From Streptomyces brasiliensis (GTDB taxonomy: Bacteria; Actinomycetota; Actinomycetes; Streptomycetales; Streptomycetaceae), in NCBI RefSeq assembly GCF_014647875.1, contig NZ_BMQA01000068.1:1-33631 (forward strand): a stretch of DNA of 33,631 nucleotides. Reading direction: 5' to 3'. Shown here piece by piece: positions 21,754-30,338 of the stretch. The notes under the pieces are model-generated. The model did not search any database. It saw nothing but the letters and a program-made list of their open reading frames with translations, and was not told the origin of the DNA. The translations under genes were made by a program, and so were the position numbers. Every line of letters begins with the position of its first letter. Within the stretch, counting starts at the first letter, position 1.

Positions 21754-23559
21754 TCAGCTTCTGGGGAAGAGGCGCACGAGTTCGTCGGCGAGCCCGGTCA
21801 ATTGGTCGCGGTCGGGTTGCCCGGTGGCGGCGGACAGTTGAAGCAGCGACACGGAGCCCCGCACGGTCAGTAGCTCGGAGTCGGTGAGACCGGGCACGAA
21901 GCGGCGCACCGCTTCGACGGCCACCGGATCGGACAACAGCACGGTCAGCGGCGTACGCAGGCCCAGCCTTCCCTCGGGAAATTCGTCGGCCCGCGGTGCG
22001 GAACCCAGCGCCGCCACCTGTCTCGGCTGCTCGCGGTGTGCGGCGACCTGAAGATGGGCGGTGGTCACCTGTTCCGGGTCCTGAGGCAGGCCGAGGCGCT
22101 CGTACTGGTCCGGTGGCGCATCATTGTCCCGGAGCTGCTCCACCAGCAAACGGATCATGCGAAGCTCCGCCTCGCCGTTCTGGGCCGGCCGCTCCTGCTG
22201 CGGGTCGTCGGCCAGGTCGTACAGCAGAGTACCGAAGCGGGAAGGATCGAAGCCTGGGCCGATCCTGGCCGGGACCCGCAACGTGCGTACGCCCTTGGTG
22301 AAGTCGAAGGGGCCGGCGAGTTGGGCTTCGATCAGCTCGTGCGGAGCGAAGCGGCCTCGGCCGTGGGTGGGCATCAGCGTGTGCTCGTAGAGCGGCTGGT
22401 TGGTCGAATCACGACAGGAACGCATATAGACCCAGCGGCCGTCGGTGATATTCACGTGGCCGCCGAACATGCCGAAAATCGCGGATTCCCGGAGCGCCAC
22501 CTCGTCCAGGGAGTCGTCGATCGCTTCGCTCAAAGGGCGGCCCTGCATGTCGGGCCTGCGGTCGACGCCGAAGAACTCCAGAAGCGTCGGGGCGATGTCG
22601 ATCGTCTGCACAAGGCCGGTATGACGGCTGCCCGCGCGCGTCGGCCGACGCGGGTCGTACACGAACAGCGGGATGTGCGCCAGCTCGTTGTACCAGGGCT
22701 GGACGAGCTTGCCCCACCAGCCTTTCTCGCCGAGCAGCAGGCCGTGGTCGGTACAGACGATCAGCAGCGTGTCGTCCCACAGGCCGTAGTTGTCCATAGC
22801 GTCCAGTACGCGGCCCAGCGAGTGATCGCACATGGAGAGCAGGGCGGCGTATTCGTAGCGCGCGTGGGTGGTCTGTGCGTCCGTCTCGGTGACCTTGGTG
22901 TAGTCCGGCCAGTCGAAGTGCGGGCCGTCGTATGCGTGCGGATAGAGATCCTTGTAACGCTTGTGTGTGAAGAAGGGTTCATGCGGATCGAATGTTTCGA
23001 TCTGCACGAACCAGTTGTCCTCGGCCCGGTTGACGCGGAGGAATTCCAGCCCGGCGTCGAATGTCAGCGTCTGGGGGTGTTTCTCCTCCGTGTCCATGTG
23101 GGCGCGGTTCACCCAGTCCTGGCGCCACAGATCGTTGCGGTTGCTGCGCAGATCCTCCGGCGGTTCGGGGTCGGCCACTTGCCCTGTCCAGGCGTCGCCC
23201 TCCTGGCCGCGGAAGAACTCCCAGGTGTTGTAGCGCCCGTGGTAGGTGGCCCCGCCGTCCTCCCAGTAGTGCTGATGGTCGCTGGCCAGGTGGGTGTACA
23301 CGCCGTGCTGTTTCAGGATCTCGGGCATGGAGTCGTCGAACGGCTCCAGCGGACCCCAGCTGCGATGCAGGAAGTTGTGCCGGCCCGTGTGGAGTTCGCG
23401 GCGCGCGGGCATGCACGGCATCGACCCCACGTAGCAGTTGTCGTACGTGGTGGAGCGGGCCGCGAGGCGCGCGAAGTTCGGGGTGTGAACCCAGTCCGCG
23501 CCGTACGGAGCCAGCATGTGCCGGTTCAGGCTGTCGAACTTGACCATGATGGCCTTCAC
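21754..23559 (-). CDS. Cys-type (formylglycine) sulfatase 2, cytoplasmic, with C-terminal extension
   Basis: 601 aa from GTG 23559, overlapping the GH2 stop as GTGA, with GGAGGGA upstream. KAIMVKFDSLNRHMLAPYGA (Asp9 metal ligand), then SMPCMPARRELHTGR with Cys49 as formylglycine precursor in CxPxR; IETFDPHEPFFTHKRY and LLIVCTDHGLLLGEKGWWGK complete the metal and sulfate sites. The core ends near residue 490. The last ~110 residues are unusual: a linker followed by a helical block, RTPLTVLLSDPVAVEAVRRF then VPGLTDSELLTVRGSVSLLQ, similar in pattern to small C-terminal helical modules on some bacterial carbohydrate enzymes (TPL..LL..P.a...l...lPgl). No signal peptide. Last gene of operon 2, so it acts on imported sulfated oligosaccharides after FGE activation. 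A far longer in-frame start (25128) overlaps GH2 codons and is rejected. Confidence 0.93.
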   Translation of the reverse strand: MKAIMVKFDSLNRHMLAPYGADWVHTPNFARLAARSTTYDNCYVGSMPCMPARRELHTGRHNFLHRSWGPLEPFDDSMPEILKQHGVYTHLASDHQHYWEDGGATYHGRYNTWEFFRGQEGDAWTGQVADPEPPEDLRSNRNDLWRQDWVNRAHMDTEEKHPQTLTFDAGLEFLRVNRAEDNWFVQIETFDPHEPFFTHKRYKDLYPHAYDGPHFDWPDYTKVTETDAQTTHARYEYAALLSMCDHSLGRVLDAMDNYGLWDDTLLIVCTDHGLLLGEKGWWGKLVQPWYNELAHIPLFVYDPRRPTRAGSRHTGLVQTIDIAPTLLEFFGVDRRPDMQGRPLSEAIDDSLDEVALRESAIFGMFGGHVNITDGRWVYMRSCRDSTNQPLYEHTLMPTHGRGRFAPHELIEAQLAGPFDFTKGVRTLRVPARIGPGFDPSRFGTLLYDLADDPQQERPAQNGEAELRMIRLLVEQLRDNDAPPDQYERLGLPQDPEQVTTAHLQVAAHREQPRQVAALGSAPRADEFPEGRLGLRTPLTVLLSDPVAVEAVRRFVPGLTDSELLTVRGSVSLLQLSAATGQPDRDQLTGLADELVRLFPRS

Positions 23560-25388
23560 GCGCGGGGTCCCTCCCTGAGTTCGATGGCCGCGGGCCGGAG
23601 TTGGGCCGCCCGGAGGCGCTCGATGTCGAACTTCTCCGAGCGGTCGAAGCCGAAGATGCCGTTCTGCTCCTGGAAGACGTCGGTCAGCTGCGTGTAGCAG
23701 TAGCCGAACATGTCGGGGTGGTCGAGCAGCGCGCCGACCAGTCCGTCGAATCGCGTGTAGAACTCCTCGACGCTGCGTACCCGGTCGCCGTAGCCCCAGG
23801 ATGTGGTGGCGGACTGCGGCTGGTCGGCCTCGGCCGGGTTCCACCAGATGCCGCCGAACTCGCTGATGAAGAAGGGCTGTCCGCGGTAGCCGATGGACCA
23901 GGATTCGCCGGTGTTGTCGGATCGGTTCACGTAGGGCTCGCCGGCACAGAGCGCCTGATGATGGACCGCGAACGCCTTCGGGTCCTGTTCGTAGTCGTGG
24001 CTGTCGAACACGTCGGACTCGGCGATCCGGTGCGCGTAGCCGGACGTGTCGAGTACCGGCCGGGAGGTGTCGTGGGCCTTGGTCGCCAGGAACATGCCGC
24101 GCATCACGTCGTCCAGCGTGGTGATCCGGTCGCCGTACTCCTGCCAGGTCTCGTTCATCGGACACCAGCCGACGATCGCCGGGTGGGAGTGGTCCCGTTC
24201 CAGCACCTCGAGCCATTCCTGGATGTACGACGCGTCCGGCTGTTGGTTCGCGGACTGGCCCTGGTCGGTGTTGCAGCCCCAGTCGCCGAACTCGCCCCAG
24301 ACCAGGTAGCCCAGCCGGTCGGCGTGGTAGAGGTAGCGCTCCTCGAAGACCTTCTGGTGCAACCGTGCACCGTTGAAGCCGGCCGCCTGGCCGAGTCGGA
24401 TGTCGCGGATCAGATCGGCGTCGCTGGGCGCGGTCATCAGCCCGTCGGGGTAGTAGCCCTGGTCGAGCACGAGCCGCTGGAAGACGACGTCGCCGTTGAT
24501 GCGGATCTGCTTGCCCGTGATGGCGACGCTGCGCAGGCCGGCGTACGACTCCACCTTGTCGACCACGTGTCCGTCCGCGTCGCGCAGCTCGATGTCCACG
24601 CCGTAGAGGTGCGGGTCGGCCGGCGACCACAGGTGGATCCGCTCCGGGGGCAGCGTCAGGCTCAGCCGCGGGGTCAGGTCGAGGTCGGCGCGTACCGTAC
24701 CGGCGGTCACGTCGCCAGAAGCGTCGCGGACCCGGATGTGCACCGCACCGCCGGGCAGGTTCGCGGAGAGCGGCACCTCCACGTCGAGCGCTCCGGCAGC
24801 GACGTTCGGTGTGATGCGCGGGCGGCGGATGGCGGTCGGCGGCACCGGCTCCATCCAGACGGTCTGCCAGATGCCGGTGGTGCGCCAGTACTTGGCCGCG
24901 CGGGGGGCGTACGGTACCGACTGCTTTCCCCGGGCCTGTGGGGCCTGCGGGTCGTCGCGGGCGCGCACCACCAGCGGCACCGGCTCCCCGGCGGGGGCCG
25001 CATCGGTGATGTCGAAGGTGAAGCCGGAGAAGCCGCCCCGGTGCCGCCCGACCTCGATCCCGTTCACCCATACCGTCGCGTCGTGATCGACCGCGCCGAA
25101 GTGCAGCAGCACGCGGTCGCCCTCCCATGGCCGGGGGACGGTGATCACGCGGCGGTACCAGACCGCCCGCATGAAGTCCTGCTCCTCGACTCCGGAGAGC
25201 TTGGCCTCGGGGGCGAAGGGCACCACGATCTCGTCGGCCAGCTCCCGCTCGACCAGCCCGCGCTCGCGACCGGTGTCGGAGCGGTCGATCTCGAACTCCC
25301 AGCTGCCGTTGAGGTTCAGCCAGCGCTCTCGCCGGAACTGGGGCCGCGGATACTCCGGCCGGGGCGGGTCGGACTGGTCAACCGACAT
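23556..25388 (-). CDS. glycoside hydrolase family 2 enzyme, cytoplasmic
   Basis: 610 aa from ATG 25388 with GGGAG six bases before. Domain order is that of GH2: a jelly-roll sugar-binding domain (WLNLNGSWEFEID, MRAVWYRRVITVP, HDATVWVNGIEVGRHRGGFS, residues ~20-185), an immunoglobulin-like domain (~186-285), then a TIM barrel beginning IRINGDVVFQRLVLDQGYY. The acid/base is Glu413 in GWCPMNETWQ and the nucleophile Glu510 in PFFISEFGGIWW. It uses a retaining mechanism; the family covers beta-galactosidase, beta-mannosidase, beta-glucuronidase and others, and I cannot choose among them. No signal peptide. Forty bases separate it from the GH38 gene; the sulfatase start overlaps its stop. Confidence 0.92.
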   Translation of the reverse strand: MSVDQSDPPRPEYPRPQFRRERWLNLNGSWEFEIDRSDTGRERGLVERELADEIVVPFAPEAKLSGVEEQDFMRAVWYRRVITVPRPWEGDRVLLHFGAVDHDATVWVNGIEVGRHRGGFSGFTFDITDAAPAGEPVPLVVRARDDPQAPQARGKQSVPYAPRAAKYWRTTGIWQTVWMEPVPPTAIRRPRITPNVAAGALDVEVPLSANLPGGAVHIRVRDASGDVTAGTVRADLDLTPRLSLTLPPERIHLWSPADPHLYGVDIELRDADGHVVDKVESYAGLRSVAITGKQIRINGDVVFQRLVLDQGYYPDGLMTAPSDADLIRDIRLGQAAGFNGARLHQKVFEERYLYHADRLGYLVWGEFGDWGCNTDQGQSANQQPDASYIQEWLEVLERDHSHPAIVGWCPMNETWQEYGDRITTLDDVMRGMFLATKAHDTSRPVLDTSGYAHRIAESDVFDSHDYEQDPKAFAVHHQALCAGEPYVNRSDNTGESWSIGYRGQPFFISEFGGIWWNPAEADQPQSATTSWGYGDRVRSVEEFYTRFDGLVGALLDHPDMFGYCYTQLTDVFQEQNGIFGFDRSEKFDIERLRAAQLRPAAIELREGPRA

Positions 25389-25428
25389 GTGGACTCCCTT
25401 TCCGTTCAGCTCGTCGATGCGTAAGGCC

Positions 25429-28400
25429 TCAGGCCACCGGGTCGCGGAAGCGGAGGGTGAGCAGTTCGAACGGGCGCAGTTCGAGCTCGACCCCGGCCCC
25501 TGGCGTGGTCCCGCGGACAGCCTCGCCGTCAACGGCGCGCTCCAGAAGATCGGTGGCGACGGCCTCGTGCCAGCCGAACCGGGTCTGCACGGTCGCGCGC
25601 GAGCGTGTGCCATGGGCCTCGTACAGGCGCACCACGAGATCTCCGGAGCGGTCCTCGGCGAGTTTGACGCTCTCAACGACGACAGCGGGATCGGTGACCT
25701 CGAGCAGCGGCTCCGCGGCAGCGCCCGGCACCGTGCGCAGGGGGAGGTGCAGGGCGTACCCGTCGGCGATGGCGTCGGGGATGCCGCCGGGGCGCAGGCT
25801 GACGGAGAAGGCGTGCCGCCCCTGGTCCGCGGACGGGTCCGGATAGCGCGGCGCGCGCAGCAGCGACAATCGCGCCGTCGTCATCGGCCGGCCGCCGGGT
25901 GCCTGCGCGCCTCGGATGTCATGTCCGTAGACCACGTCGTTGGCGATGGCGACGCCGTAGCCGGGCTCGCCGACATGGATCCACCGGTGCGCGACGGTCT
26001 CGAACCGGGCGGCGTCCCAGGAGGTGTTCTGGTGGATCGGCCGGTGCAGGTGACCGAACTGGATCTCCGAGGTGGATCGATCCGTCCGGATGTCCAGCGG
26101 GAAGGCGAGTTTGAGCAGCTTCTGCGACTCGTGCCAGTCGATGTCGAAGGCGTAATCGATCTTGCCCTCGGACAGCCGGATCGACGCGGTGATCACCGTC
26201 TTGCCGCGCTCGTGCCGCACCACCACCGCATCGCCGACGATGTCGATCGACACCGGCTCGACGAGGTCACGGCCGCTGCGCTTGTCCTCGTCGTTGATGT
26301 CCCAGGCGTCCCACTCGCGTGGGGTGTCGCGGAAGAGCTGGAGGACGCCGCCCGCGACGCCCTGCGGCAGCAGTTCCCGGTCCGCGTCCAGATCGACGAC
26401 CGAGACGAGCGTTCCGCGTCGGTCGATCTCGACGTGCAGCATCCCGTCGTCGAGCACGATCCGGTCACCCGCCGGACGCGGTATGGCCCTCGCAGCCGGC
26501 GTCGCCGCCCCCAGGCCCATAGCCGGTACGCCGTGCCGCGGGTACGGGCCGGCGTTGGCGGCGACCAGGGCGTCGTCCGCATCGCCGCGGAGCGCGTCGA
26601 GCGCGGTCGTTATCAGAGCCGTCAGCTCGTCCGACACCTGCCCGTAGTCCCGCTCGGCGTCCTGGTGCACCCAGGCGATCGACGTACCCGGCAGGATGTC
26701 GTGGAACTGCAGCAGCAGGACCGTCTCCCAGATCCGCCTCAGCTCGTCGTACGGGTAGGGGGCGCCCCGGCGAACGGCCGCGGTCGCCGCCCACAGCTCG
26801 GCCTCCCGCAGCAGGGCTTCGCTGTGCCGGTTGCCCCGCTTGCTCCGCGCCTGCGAGATGAGCGTGCCGCGGTGCAGCTCGAGGTACATCTCGCCGACCC
26901 ACACCGGCGGTGCGGACAGCTCCGCCTCGGCCGCGCGGAAGAAGCTGTCCGGGTCGGCCAGCCGCACCCGCGGCGATCCGTCCAGGTCGTACTTGCGCTC
27001 GGCCGCGGCCAGCATCTCCCGGGTGGGACCGCCGCCGCCGTCGCCCCAGCCGTACAGCCCGAGGACGTGGCGCGCCTTGCCCTTCTGCCGGAACGTCCGC
27101 TCGGTACGGGCGAGGTCGGCGGCGCCGAGGTCGGAGTTGTAGGTCTCCGCCGGCGGGAAGTGAGTGAACACCCGGGAGCCGTCGATGCCCTCCCAGTGGA
27201 AGCTGGAGTGGGGCATCGGGTTGGTCTCGTTCCAGGACGGCTTCTGGGTGAGGAAGTAGCGGGCGCCCGCGGCCCGGGCGATCTGCGGCAGTGCCGCGGT
27301 GTAGCCGAACGAGTCGGGCAGCCACACCTCCTCGCTGTCCACCCCGAACTCCTCGGCGAAGAAGCGCTTGCCGAGCACGAACTGGCGGGCCAGCGCCTCA
27401 CCGCCGGGCATGTTGGTGTCGGACTCGACCCACATGCCGCCGACCGGGCGGATGACGCCGTCGGCCACCGCCCGGCGGACCCGTTCGAACAGCCGTGGCT
27501 GGCTGTCCTTGAGCCAGGCGTACTGCTGCGCCGACGAGGCGGCGAACACGAACTCCGGGTGGCGTTCGCTGAGGTCCAGCACGTTGGCGAAGGTCCGCGC
27601 CACCTTCCGTACGGTCTCCCGGGTCGGCCACAGCCAGGCGCAGTCGATGTGGGCGTGACCGACCGCCAACACGATCAGCGAGCTGTCCGGCGCGCGGCCG
27701 GCCAGCACCGGTGCGAGGACCTCCCGTCCGCGCGCGGCGGTGCCGGGCACGTCGTCGGGGTCCATGGCGTCGACCATCCGCTCCAGGGCGTGCACGATCT
27801 CCGCGCGCCGCGCGCCCTGCTCCGGAAGGACGTCGACCAGCCCGTCGAGGGTGGTCACGTCCTGCAGCAGCTCCCACACCTCCCGGTCACGCCGGGCGAC
27901 CGACAGGTCGGTGAGCCGGTACAGCGGCTCGTCGCCGGCGGTCGCCTTGTCGCCCATCGCCGTGGGTTCGTACTCGTAGGGCACCTGGACGATCGGGTTC
28001 GCGGCCGCCTCGATCAGCAGCCGGAAGGGACCGGGAGCGGGCAGCGGAACCCAGGCGTTGTACGGCTCGATCGCCTTGACGATCTCTCCGTCCAGCCGGT
28101 ACACCATCCCCTCGGCCTGGAAACCGGGCTGATCGCCGGTGAATCCCAGATCGACGACGAGCTCGGCCTGTCCCCCGGCCGCCCAGTCGGCGGGCACCTC
28201 GCCGGAGACGTCGAACCACGTCGTGTCCCAGGGCCGTCCCCACGGCTCACCGAGCGCGAACGGTTCGAACGGTTTCGTCACGGCGTCGGCGAACGGCACC
28301 GGCTCACCGCCGACCGTCCACGCGGCGATCCGAGTCGGGCGGGTGTCGCGGTAGACGGCGGGCCGGATCCGGACCCTGGTGAACCGGCGGACCCGAAGCA

Positions 28401-28455
28401 TCGCCAGTGCGGTGGCGTCGAGCTGGACCCGGCCGTTGGGATTGTCGTCAACCAA
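25429..28455 (-). CDS. glycoside hydrolase family 38 alpha-mannosidase, cytoplasmic
   Basis: 1008 aa, full length for the bacterial/class II type. The start is TTG 28455, with AAGAGGAG eight bases upstream. A ~255-residue N-terminal beta domain precedes the catalytic domain: VLAVGHAHIDCAWLWPTRET carries zinc ligands His269 and Asp271, EVWLPDSFGYTAALPQI the nucleophile Asp381, HSSFHWEGIDGSRVFTHFPP and LLLQFHDILPGTSI (a further zinc His) are family signatures. Beta-rich C-terminal domains follow. It releases alpha-mannose from oligomannosides or related glycans. Lacking a signal peptide, it works on imported chains; the upstream genes are a sugar importer. It is 84 bases after the permease gene and probably in the same transcript. 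Confidence 0.95.
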   Translation of the reverse strand: MVDDNPNGRVQLDATALAMLRVRRFTRVRIRPAVYRDTRPTRIAAWTVGGEPVPFADAVTKPFEPFALGEPWGRPWDTTWFDVSGEVPADWAAGGQAELVVDLGFTGDQPGFQAEGMVYRLDGEIVKAIEPYNAWVPLPAPGPFRLLIEAAANPIVQVPYEYEPTAMGDKATAGDEPLYRLTDLSVARRDREVWELLQDVTTLDGLVDVLPEQGARRAEIVHALERMVDAMDPDDVPGTAARGREVLAPVLAGRAPDSSLIVLAVGHAHIDCAWLWPTRETVRKVARTFANVLDLSERHPEFVFAASSAQQYAWLKDSQPRLFERVRRAVADGVIRPVGGMWVESDTNMPGGEALARQFVLGKRFFAEEFGVDSEEVWLPDSFGYTAALPQIARAAGARYFLTQKPSWNETNPMPHSSFHWEGIDGSRVFTHFPPAETYNSDLGAADLARTERTFRQKGKARHVLGLYGWGDGGGGPTREMLAAAERKYDLDGSPRVRLADPDSFFRAAEAELSAPPVWVGEMYLELHRGTLISQARSKRGNRHSEALLREAELWAATAAVRRGAPYPYDELRRIWETVLLLQFHDILPGTSIAWVHQDAERDYGQVSDELTALITTALDALRGDADDALVAANAGPYPRHGVPAMGLGAATPAARAIPRPAGDRIVLDDGMLHVEIDRRGTLVSVVDLDADRELLPQGVAGGVLQLFRDTPREWDAWDINDEDKRSGRDLVEPVSIDIVGDAVVVRHERGKTVITASIRLSEGKIDYAFDIDWHESQKLLKLAFPLDIRTDRSTSEIQFGHLHRPIHQNTSWDAARFETVAHRWIHVGEPGYGVAIANDVVYGHDIRGAQAPGGRPMTTARLSLLRAPRYPDPSADQGRHAFSVSLRPGGIPDAIADGYALHLPLRTVPGAAAEPLLEVTDPAVVVESVKLAEDRSGDLVVRLYEAHGTRSRATVQTRFGWHEAVATDLLERAVDGEAVRGTTPGAGVELELRPFELLTLRFRDPVA

Positions 28456-28539
28456 GTGAGCGTCTCCTCTTGCTTACTGGATGTTGCCGGGCAGGGCATG
28501 ACGGCCCGTCGCCCACGATGTGTCGGTGGACGCGGGCGG

Positions 28540-29427
28540 TCAGCCCTTGATGGCGCCGCCCAGGCTCGAACGCATCAGATGCCGGCGCAGGAAGATGTAC
28601 AGCACGGCCGGGGGCGCCATGTAGACGAGAGCGCTCGCGGCGAGCACGCCCCAGTCGACCTGGTGGAAGGCGGTGAACGAGCGGAACAGGCCGATGGAGA
28701 GCGGATAGAGGTCCGGCGACTGCAGCAGCACCAGCGGGGTGAGGAAGTCCCCCCACACGTGCATGAACGTCAGCATGGCCGCGGCGCCGAGACCGGGGCC
28801 GACCAGCGGGAGGATGATCCGGCGGATCGCACCGAACCGGGTGTTCCCGTCGAGCCAGGCGGCCTCCTCCAGTTCGGCCGGAACGGCGTCGATGGTCCCC
28901 TTCAGCAGCCACAGGGTGATCGGCAGCGCCGCCGCGGCTTCGGCCAGGATCAGGCCGAGGTAGCTGTCGTCCAGCTGCATCTTGACCATCAGCAGGTACA
29001 GGGCCACGATCGTCGCCGGCGGCGGGATCACCCGGATCAGCAGGATCCCGAACATGAAGGTCGTACGCCCGCGGAACCGGTAGCGGGACAGCCCGTAGCC
29101 GCCGAGGAGGCCGCAAACCAGGTTCAGCGCGGTCGCCGCGAACGACACGATGACGCTGTTCAGGAACAGCCGCGGGGTGCCGCCGTCGGTGAAGAACCGG
29201 ACGAAGTTGTCCAGGGTGAACGCCGGCAGGCTGACCGTGGGTCCTCCGTCGGCGTCCACCGCAGTGAGCGCGACCCACGCGAACGGTACGACGCAGAACA
29301 GTGCCAGCAGCACCATCAGGGCGTACTGCAGTGCTCGTTGGACGACCGACCACGTCGGCGTACGACGACGCGGGGGACTGACGGGTGCGGTGGCCGCCTG
29401 GGGCTCGACCGTTGTCGTGGCCGCCAT
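28540..29427 (-). CDS. carbohydrate ABC importer permease (MalG-like)
   Basis: 295 aa; ATG 29427 overlaps the preceding stop as TGATG, with GGAGG four bases before. Six membrane segments, the first after a ~30-residue polar leader. The coupling-loop EAA motif is EEAAWLDGNTRFGAIRRIIL then PLVGPGL, and GGYGLSRYRFRGR is typical of MalG-type proteins of the CUT1 family. It pairs with the MalF-like protein encoded immediately upstream to import oligosaccharides. No ATPase gene accompanies them. Confidence 0.93.
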   Translation of the reverse strand: MAATTTVEPQAATAPVSPPRRRTPTWSVVQRALQYALMVLLALFCVVPFAWVALTAVDADGGPTVSLPAFTLDNFVRFFTDGGTPRLFLNSVIVSFAATALNLVCGLLGGYGLSRYRFRGRTTFMFGILLIRVIPPPATIVALYLLMVKMQLDDSYLGLILAEAAAALPITLWLLKGTIDAVPAELEEAAWLDGNTRFGAIRRIILPLVGPGLGAAAMLTFMHVWGDFLTPLVLLQSPDLYPLSIGLFRSFTAFHQVDWGVLAASALVYMAPPAVLYIFLRRHLMRSSLGGAIKG

Positions 29428-30338
29428 CAGACCTCCACCTTGGCCAGCCGGGCGTACGTCAGGCCCAGGATCATCAGCAGGACGAGCAGGATCACCGAGG
29501 CGGCGCTGCCCAGGCCGATCTGGGAGTACTGGAAGGCGCGGTGGAAGATGTAGATGGAGGCCAGCTCCGTCTCCTGTCCGGGACCGCCCTGGGTCAGGAA
29601 GTAGACCAGGCCGAAGACGCCGACCGTCGTGATGGTGGTGAGCAGCAGGTAGAGGAACACCGGGCCGCGGATCAGCGGCAGGGTGATGTACCGGAAGACC
29701 TGGAGCGCACTCGCACCGTCCATGCGCGCCGATTCGATCAGCTCGTCGGGGACGTCCTCCAGTGCGGCCTGGAACATGATCATGGCGAGCGCGATGCCGC
29801 GCCAGACGTTGATGATGACCACCGACGCCATCGGATGGTCTTGCAGCGGTGCCGCCGCACCGGAGCCGAACAGGCCCAGCAGCCGGTTGAGGGTGCCGTC
29901 CCCATCGGAGGAGAGCACGCTCGCCCAGGTCAGCGATGCGACGACCTCGGGCACCACCATCGGCAGCAGCACCAGCGCCCCGAACAGGCCCTTGCCGCGC
30001 AGCCACTTCGTGCGCAGCAGCAGCGCGGCGACCATGCCGAGCACCGTCTGCCCGATGATCGCCGACCACAGGACGAACTCGCCCGTGCGGCCCAGCGATG
30101 CCAGGAAGTCCTCGGAGCCGAGCAGGTTCCGGAAGTTCTCCAGCCCGACGAACTGCGGGTCGCGTGCGGCCCAGCCGGTCAGCTGCGTGTCGGTGAGACC
30201 GAGGTAGATGCCGTAACCGGCTGGGGCGATCACGAAGACCGCGATCAGGACGATCGAAGGCCCGAGCAACAGCGGCAGCACTCCGCGCTCCCGCCGTCGC
30301 CGGATCGGTCGGCCGGACAGGGCCTTGGCAATGGTCAT
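29427..30338 (-). CDS. carbohydrate ABC importer permease (MalF-like)
   Basis: 303 aa; ATG 30338 overlaps the binding-protein stop as ATGA. The first membrane helix (VLPLLLGPSIVLIAVFVIAP) follows a basic N-terminus, and the family phrase FVGLENFRNLL comes before the permease core. The EAA motif reads DELIESARMDGASALQVFRY then ITLPLIRG. This is the CUT1-type inner partner that usually couples to MsiK in Streptomyces. Position between binding protein and MalG-like gene is the standard order. Confidence 0.93.
   Translation of the reverse strand: MTIAKALSGRPIRRRRERGVLPLLLGPSIVLIAVFVIAPAGYGIYLGLTDTQLTGWAARDPQFVGLENFRNLLGSEDFLASLGRTGEFVLWSAIIGQTVLGMVAALLLRTKWLRGKGLFGALVLLPMVVPEVVASLTWASVLSSDGDGTLNRLLGLFGSGAAAPLQDHPMASVVIINVWRGIALAMIMFQAALEDVPDELIESARMDGASALQVFRYITLPLIRGPVFLYLLLTTITTVGVFGLVYFLTQGGPGQETELASIYIFHRAFQYSQIGLGSAASVILLVLLMILGLTYARLAKVEV

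Noticed and set aside
21754..25128. Single 1124-codon frame covering sulfatase 2 and much of GH2 on the minus strand
   Set aside because: Upstream of 23559 it is out of frame with the well-conserved GH2 gene and reads Arg/Pro-rich; the GTGA overlap gives the true sulfatase start.
25141..29553. 1470-codon open frame on the plus strand
   Set aside because: It is antisense to the GH38 gene and the ends of its neighbours, reads as Arg/Val/Gly/Gln-rich sequence without domains, and arises from GC bias at third positions.
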